The notes under the pieces were generated by a model, which was not told the DNA's origin, made no database searches, and saw only the letters and a list, made by a program, of their open reading frames with translations. From assembly GCA_003523055.1 (NCBI GenBank), contig DPHC01000002.1, positions 216,261 to 244,377 of the forward strand: DNA of 28,117 nt. Reading direction: 5' to 3'. Position numbers and translations under genes: made by a program. The stretch comes from Dehalococcoidia bacterium. GTDB taxonomy: Bacteria; Chloroflexota; Dehalococcoidia; Lucifugimonadales; UBA3495. Below are positions 24,179-28,117 of this stretch, piece by piece. How positions within the stretch are numbered: position 1 is the first letter of the stretch; each line of letters opens with the position of its first letter.

Positions 24179-25144
24179 ATGTGGCAGTACGTACTTAGGA
24201 GAATGGGTGAAGGTATCATAACCTTAATAGCATTAAGTTTCGTGGTATTCGGAAGCGTTCACTTAACAGGAGACCCGGCAGACTATTTGATGCCACTAAC
24301 TGAAGCCCATGATCAGAAAATCTACGAAGCTCAGAAAAAGCAAATGGGGTTAGATAGACCTTTCATAGTGCAATACTGGGATTATATAAATTCAGCTATA
24401 TTTTTTGATTTTGGAACCTCATATGTGATACAAAAACCGATTTCAGAACTTATACTAAAAAAATTACCGGCGACCGTTCATCTTGCCCTTTCTGGATTTC
24501 TCCTAGCCGTCATAATTGGAATCCCTCTAGGAATTATGTCAGCCGTTAAGCGAGATTCAATATTTGACAAATTGGGCAAAGGATTCGCCGTATTCGGCCT
24601 CGCCGCTCCACAATTTTGGGTTGCAATAATGCTCATTTTGTTCCTTGGGGGGAAACTGCAATGGTTCCCTACATATGGGAGAGGGGACATTCAAGGATGG
24701 TTACCCACTATTGAACAAATACCGCAGACGTTATGGCATTTAGCCCTACCGTCAATAGTTTTAGCGCTGTCAGTAACAGCTGCGATAATGAGATTAGCAA
24801 GATCAGCTATGCTAGAGATTTTAGATAGCGATTATGTGAAGTTTGCCCAAGTAAAAGGTTTAAGCAGTAGATTGGTAATATGGAGGCACGCAGCCAAAAA
24901 CGCCCTTATTCCAGTCCTTACCTTTGGAGGCATAACCCTAGCTGGATTATTAAACGGATCCGTCATCGTTGAAGTTGTATTTGCTTGGCCAGGGGTAGGA
25001 CTATTGCTCTTAGATGGCGTAACACAGCGAGACTTCCCGTTAACCGAAGCCGCTATATTACTCTCAGGTTTCTTTTACATATGTACTGCTGTAATAATAG
25101 ATATAACATACGGCTTGGTAGACCCTAGAGTTAGGGCAAGATAG
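24179..25144 (+). CDS. ABC transporter permease (DppB/OppB type)
   Basis: This 321-aa integral membrane protein is one half of the translocation channel. It has the family layout: an N-terminal helix (about residues 9-30), a soluble segment with DPADYLMPL, then five more predicted helices. The cytoplasmic EAA-type loop that contacts the ATPase lies near residues 208-245 (LARSAMLEILDSDYVKFAQVKGL, followed by HAAKNALIP). The C-terminus, FAWPGVGLLLLDGVTQRDFPL then DPRVRAR, is typical. GGGGAGG at 24167-24173 lies 5 nt before the ATG. The stop codon overlaps the ribosome site of the next permease, indicating tight coupling. No defects are seen. Confidence 0.94.
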   Translation: MWQYVLRRMGEGIITLIALSFVVFGSVHLTGDPADYLMPLTEAHDQKIYEAQKKQMGLDRPFIVQYWDYINSAIFFDFGTSYVIQKPISELILKKLPATVHLALSGFLLAVIIGIPLGIMSAVKRDSIFDKLGKGFAVFGLAAPQFWVAIMLILFLGGKLQWFPTYGRGDIQGWLPTIEQIPQTLWHLALPSIVLALSVTAAIMRLARSAMLEILDSDYVKFAQVKGLSSRLVIWRHAAKNALIPVLTFGGITLAGLLNGSVIVEVVFAWPGVGLLLLDGVTQRDFPLTEAAILLSGFFYICTAVIIDITYGLVDPRVRAR

Positions 25145-25155
25145 GAGGATGATTA

Positions 25156-26034
25156 ATGGCCACCATAGATTTTGAACCAATAAAACTTTCATATACACAG
25201 AGAGTATTAAAATGGATAAAAGAATATAATCCCCCGTGGATTCCTATAATCATTTTATCTTCCTTATTATTTTTCGGTTTGTTTGCGAACTTTGTCACTG
25301 GAGACCCGATGGCAAATGACCTTAAAGCTCGTCAGATTGCACCATTTACAGATATTCACCATATTTTTGGAACAGACATGTTAGGCAAAGACATGACTGC
25401 TAGGCTGATATTCGGATGCAGATCAGTCTTGCTAGTAACCGCTCCATCTATAATAGTAGCCATATTTATCGGAACTGCTATAGGTCTGATTGCAGGATAT
25501 ACTGGCAGATTTACAGATACTATTTTAATGAGAATAACAGATGCAACTTTAGGTTTTCCTTCTATTTTAGTTGCAATGCTTTTAGTGACATTCGTAGGAA
25601 CTGGGTATGTAGGAGTTATAATCGCAGTGACGGCAACCACATGGGCCAGATTCGCAAGAATGATAAGAGGCGAAGTATTAAGTGTACGAGAGCGTGACTT
25701 TGTTACATTAGCTGTAATATTGGGTGTATCTCCTTTCATGATCATGTGGAGGCACCTATTCCCCAATGTTATTAATACACTAATGGTTATGATCAGTCTT
25801 ATGATAGGCCAAGTAGTTTTGTTAGAAGCATCATTAAGCTTCTTGGGGCTTGGTATGAGTCCTGGAGAACCTGCTTGGGGTATTATGGTAGCTGAAGGAC
25901 GACAACAGTTATTAACAACTTGGTGGGTTTCATTACTCCCTGGCATATTAATAACCTTAGTTGTTATGGCATTTAACTTCTTCGGAGACTGGCTACGAGA
26001 TTACCTGGATCCCAGAATGAGACGATCGAGATAA
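25156..26034 (+). CDS. ABC transporter permease (DppC/OppC type)
   Basis: This second permease half, 292 aa, starts 11 bp after the first with AGGAGG at 25143-25148. An N-terminal helix around residues 31-51 is followed by the DppC-type signature FGTDMLGKDMTARLIFGCR. The transmembrane core carries the EAA loop near residues 170-210 (RGEVLSVRERDFVTLAVILG, then RHLFPNVIN). The closing segment LLEASLSFLGLGM, then PGEPAWG and NFFGDWLRDYLDPRMR, is diagnostic for this subfamily. It would pair with the preceding permease to form the channel. A 196-codon open frame on the opposite strand is a shadow of this gene. Confidence 0.95.
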   Translation: MATIDFEPIKLSYTQRVLKWIKEYNPPWIPIIILSSLLFFGLFANFVTGDPMANDLKARQIAPFTDIHHIFGTDMLGKDMTARLIFGCRSVLLVTAPSIIVAIFIGTAIGLIAGYTGRFTDTILMRITDATLGFPSILVAMLLVTFVGTGYVGVIIAVTATTWARFARMIRGEVLSVRERDFVTLAVILGVSPFMIMWRHLFPNVINTLMVMISLMIGQVVLLEASLSFLGLGMSPGEPAWGIMVAEGRQQLLTTWWVSLLPGILITLVVMAFNFFGDWLRDYLDPRMRRSR

Positions 26035-26046
26035 GAGGAGGTTAGC

Positions 26047-27030
26047 ATGAGTGACGACATAGTTTTAAAAGTTGAAAACCTAAGAACCCATTTCCATACT
26101 AAAACAGGAATAGTAAAGGCTGTAGATGGAATAGATTTTGAGTTACGAAGAGGAGAAACCCTAGGCGTAGTCGGAGAATCTGGATCTGGTAAAAGCATGA
26201 CAGCTTGGTCTATTCTCGGTATGGTACCCAAACCTGCCGGCAGGATAGAAACAGGCAGGATACTCTACCATGGTGAAGATTTACTTCAAAAAACCGATGA
26301 TGAAATGCGCCAAATCCGTGGTAGCGGTATTTGTATGGTTATGCAAGATCCACTAACATCTTTAAATCCTGTTCTAACTATAAAAAAACAGCTAACAGAA
26401 ACTTTAGAATTAGAATACGAAGAAAAGAAAGAGTCTTTATTGCAAAGAGCCATAGGGCTACTTTCCAGTGTTAACATCCCAGCCCCTGAAACCAGAGTAA
26501 CCTCATATCCTCACGAAATGAGTGGTGGAATGAGGCAAAGAGTAGTAGGAGCAATAAGCATATCCAGGAGCCCCGACGTATTAATAGCAGATGAACCCAC
26601 AACATCGTTAGATGTCACAATTCAACTTCAATATCTAAAGCTACTTAAAGACATCCAAGAAGAAACAGGTGTAGGAATCATATTTATTACTCATGATTTC
26701 GGTATTGTCGCTAAAATGTGTGACAGGGTAGCTGTCATGTATGCAGGCCACATTATCGAACAAGCAGAAGTAACTGAGCTATTCGACAACCCATTACATC
26801 CTTATACGAAAGCTCTCCTTAGATCTGTTCCAGATCTAGATGACGACGTAGAAATGTTACCAACAATAGACGGACAGCCACCAGATTTAGCCAACACTCC
26901 AAGTGGTTGCGTCTTTAGAGATCGTTGTCCAGATCCCTCAGATGATTGTAGAGATGGGAACGTCGAAATGGGCTTAATAGAAGTTAGTCCTGGCCATTGG
27001 GTTGATCAATGTTGCGTCAACTGCGGATAG
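26047..27030 (+). CDS. peptide-type ABC transporter ATP-binding protein (DppD/OppD type)
   Basis: This 327-aa ATPase powers transport. Seen motifs: Walker A GESGSGKS (43-50), Q-loop Gln100 (QDPLTSLNP), signature SGGMRQR (from Ser159), Walker B Asp182-Glu183 (IADEP) and switch His216. The C-terminal oligopeptide-transporter extension has HPYTKALLRSVP and a cysteine group: Cys288, Cys294, Cys301, Cys322, Cys323 and Cys326. Comparable cysteines bind a 4Fe-4S cluster in some OppD/DppD proteins. It starts 12 bp after the DppC-type gene behind a strong AGAGGAGG. Its last 66 bases are almost identical to those of the second ATPase gene, far more than the sequence just before, suggesting recombination between the two. 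Confidence 0.95.
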   Translation: MSDDIVLKVENLRTHFHTKTGIVKAVDGIDFELRRGETLGVVGESGSGKSMTAWSILGMVPKPAGRIETGRILYHGEDLLQKTDDEMRQIRGSGICMVMQDPLTSLNPVLTIKKQLTETLELEYEEKKESLLQRAIGLLSSVNIPAPETRVTSYPHEMSGGMRQRVVGAISISRSPDVLIADEPTTSLDVTIQLQYLKLLKDIQEETGVGIIFITHDFGIVAKMCDRVAVMYAGHIIEQAEVTELFDNPLHPYTKALLRSVPDLDDDVEMLPTIDGQPPDLANTPSGCVFRDRCPDPSDDCRDGNVEMGLIEVSPGHWVDQCCVNCG

Positions 27031-27062
27031 CTTAAATTACACTAACGAGAAAACAACATAAA

Positions 27063-27076
27063 GAATTAAATAATTC
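27063..27076. repeat. short AT-rich inverted repeat between the two ATPase genes
   Basis: GAATTA and TAATTC face each other across two bases in the 69-bp gap between the ATPase genes. The gap (27031-27099) contains no other visible element except the AGGAGG at 27085-27090 for the next gene. The repeat is weak as RNA and could be chance in AT-rich DNA, or a protein-binding site. Confidence 0.3.
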
Positions 27077-27099
27077 GGCAATACAGGAGGTACTGAATC

Positions 27100-28092
27100 A
27101 TGGCAGTAACTGAAAACACCATAATCTCTGTAGAGGGACTAAAAAAGCATTACCCGGTTACTAAAGGCGCAATAACTAAGAAATTAGTTGGAACTGTTAA
27201 GGCTATAGATGATATCTCATTTACAATAAATAAAGGGGAAACATTTAGCTTGGTTGGAGAATCAGGGTGCGGAAAAACCACTACCACTAAGATGATTTTA
27301 ATGTCCGAAAAACCTACAGATGGGATTGTGAAATATGAAGGTGCTGATATGGCCGAGTTCAGTAATGCTGCACGAAAAGAGTTCAAATCTTCTGTACAGG
27401 CAGTATTTCAAGATCCTTGGAGCTCTCTTAACCCAAAAATGCGAGTAAGAGACCTTATCGCGGAACCAATTGTCACTCATGAAAAAGCCACCAGTAAAGA
27501 AATAGCAGACCGAGTAACAGAACTATTAGGAGTGGTTGGCTTACACCCGTTCCACGGAGAACGCTACCCTCATGAATTTAGTGGAGGTCAGCGTCAACGT
27601 ATTGCAATTGCACGAGCTCTGTCTACAAGGCCAAAAATAATGGTGTTAGACGAACCCGTTTCTGCTCTTGATGTATCTATCAGAGCACAGGTTCTGAACC
27701 TCTTAAAAGAACTACAACAAACTTATGGTATTAGCTACCTGATGATAGCTCACAATTTGGCCACCGTGAAATACATGAGCCACCAAGTTGCAGTAATGTA
27801 TCTTGGAAAAATTGTTGAACTAGGTAGCCCTAAAGAAATATTCAGCAACCCACAACATCCTTATACAAAAGCTCTAATTTCTGCAGCACTGCCATCACAT
27901 CCCCGGTTACAACGAGACGAGATAATATTAGCAGGAGAAGTACCGTCTCCAATAAATCCTCCATCAGGATGTGTTTTCCGAACTCGTTGCCCAAACCCAT
28001 CAGACGACTGCAAAAATGGAAATTCAGAAATGGGCTTAATAGAAATTAGTCCTGACCATTGGGTTGATCAATGTTGCGTCAACTGTGGCTAG
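27100..28092 (+). CDS. peptide-type ABC transporter ATP-binding protein (DppF/OppF type)
   Basis: This second ATPase, 330 aa, presumably forms a heterodimer with the preceding one. Motifs: Walker A GESGCGKT (53-60), Q-loop Gln104 (QDPWSSLNP), signature SGGQRQR (from Ser161), Walker B Asp184-Glu185 (LDEPVSALD) and switch His218 in IAHNLA, where the usual following Asp is Asn. The SALDVS and QDPWSSLNP forms are typical of the DppF/OppF branch. The C-terminus repeats the cysteine pattern of its partner: Cys291, Cys297, Cys304, Cys325, Cys326 and Cys329. AGGAGG at 27085-27090 lies 9 nt before the ATG. The gap from the preceding gene is 69 bp, the longest gap between genes in the operon after the hairpin region. 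The window ends 25 bp after the stop, with no terminator visible. Confidence 0.95.
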   Translation: MAVTENTIISVEGLKKHYPVTKGAITKKLVGTVKAIDDISFTINKGETFSLVGESGCGKTTTTKMILMSEKPTDGIVKYEGADMAEFSNAARKEFKSSVQAVFQDPWSSLNPKMRVRDLIAEPIVTHEKATSKEIADRVTELLGVVGLHPFHGERYPHEFSGGQRQRIAIARALSTRPKIMVLDEPVSALDVSIRAQVLNLLKELQQTYGISYLMIAHNLATVKYMSHQVAVMYLGKIVELGSPKEIFSNPQHPYTKALISAALPSHPRLQRDEIILAGEVPSPINPPSGCVFRTRCPNPSDDCKNGNSEMGLIEISPDHWVDQCCVNCG

Positions 28093-28117
28093 ATATTAAT
28101 TGACCACCTTCTCAATG

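Noticed and set aside
25356..25946. 196-codon open frame on the minus strand opposite the DppC-type permease
   Set aside because: It lies wholly inside a gene with unmistakable family motifs, has no ribosome site of note, and its translation shows no recognisable domain. It is a shadow frame.

Overview
The window is a compact, AT-rich bacterial segment carrying 15 well-supported genes and almost no spacer. Gene content and style suggest an uncultured marine-type Chloroflexota, such as the SAR202/Dehalococcoidia lineage. The clues are a paired, split acyl-CoA dehydrogenase, a D-aminoacylase-type amidohydrolase, a lipoprotein with a long Ser/Ala linker, and a coiled-coil insert in RpoC. This placement is an inference from style; no database comparison was possible.

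Layout, left to right. (1) An 18-bp tandem repeat sits at the extreme left edge, inside a possible minus-strand fragment that runs off the window. (2) A plus-strand pair follows: an M1 zinc aminopeptidase and cobalamin-dependent methionine synthase (metH), 20 bp apart. (3) A minus-strand three-gene unit runs from about 10.33 kb back to 6.35 kb. Its transcription order is N-acyl-D-amino-acid deacylase-like amidohydrolase, large acyl-CoA dehydrogenase subunit, small acyl-CoA dehydrogenase subunit. Its last gene overlaps the end of metH convergently. (4) A 223-bp divergent intergenic region holds a perfect-consensus promoter for rpoB. It shares a symmetric -10 box with an opposing promoter for the amidohydrolase. 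The rpoB leader that follows contains an 18-codon ORF and two mutually exclusive hairpins. (5) rpoB and rpoC are directly abutted and followed 39 bp later by pyrD. Ribosomal-protein genes are absent from both flanks. (6) An SDR oxidoreductase and a metallo-beta-lactamase-fold hydrolase form a second plus-strand pair. (7) A small minus-strand membrane protein gene has its own extended -10 promoter. (8) A complete family-5 (oligopeptide/dipeptide-type) ABC transporter runs to the right edge: lipoprotein, two permeases, two ATPases.

How the parts work together. The transporter, the M1 aminopeptidase and the D-aminoacylase-like enzyme would fit scavenging of peptides and modified amino acids. The acyl-CoA dehydrogenase pair points to oxidation of acyl-CoA thioesters, possibly branched or ring-bearing side chains. 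The regions most worth checking are the bidirectional promoter and leader upstream of rpoB, the complementary split of FAD-binding motifs between the two acyl-CoA dehydrogenases, and the near-identical 3' ends of the two ABC ATPase genes, which look like a gene-conversion tract. I saw no rRNA, tRNA, CRISPR array, insertion sequence or phage gene.
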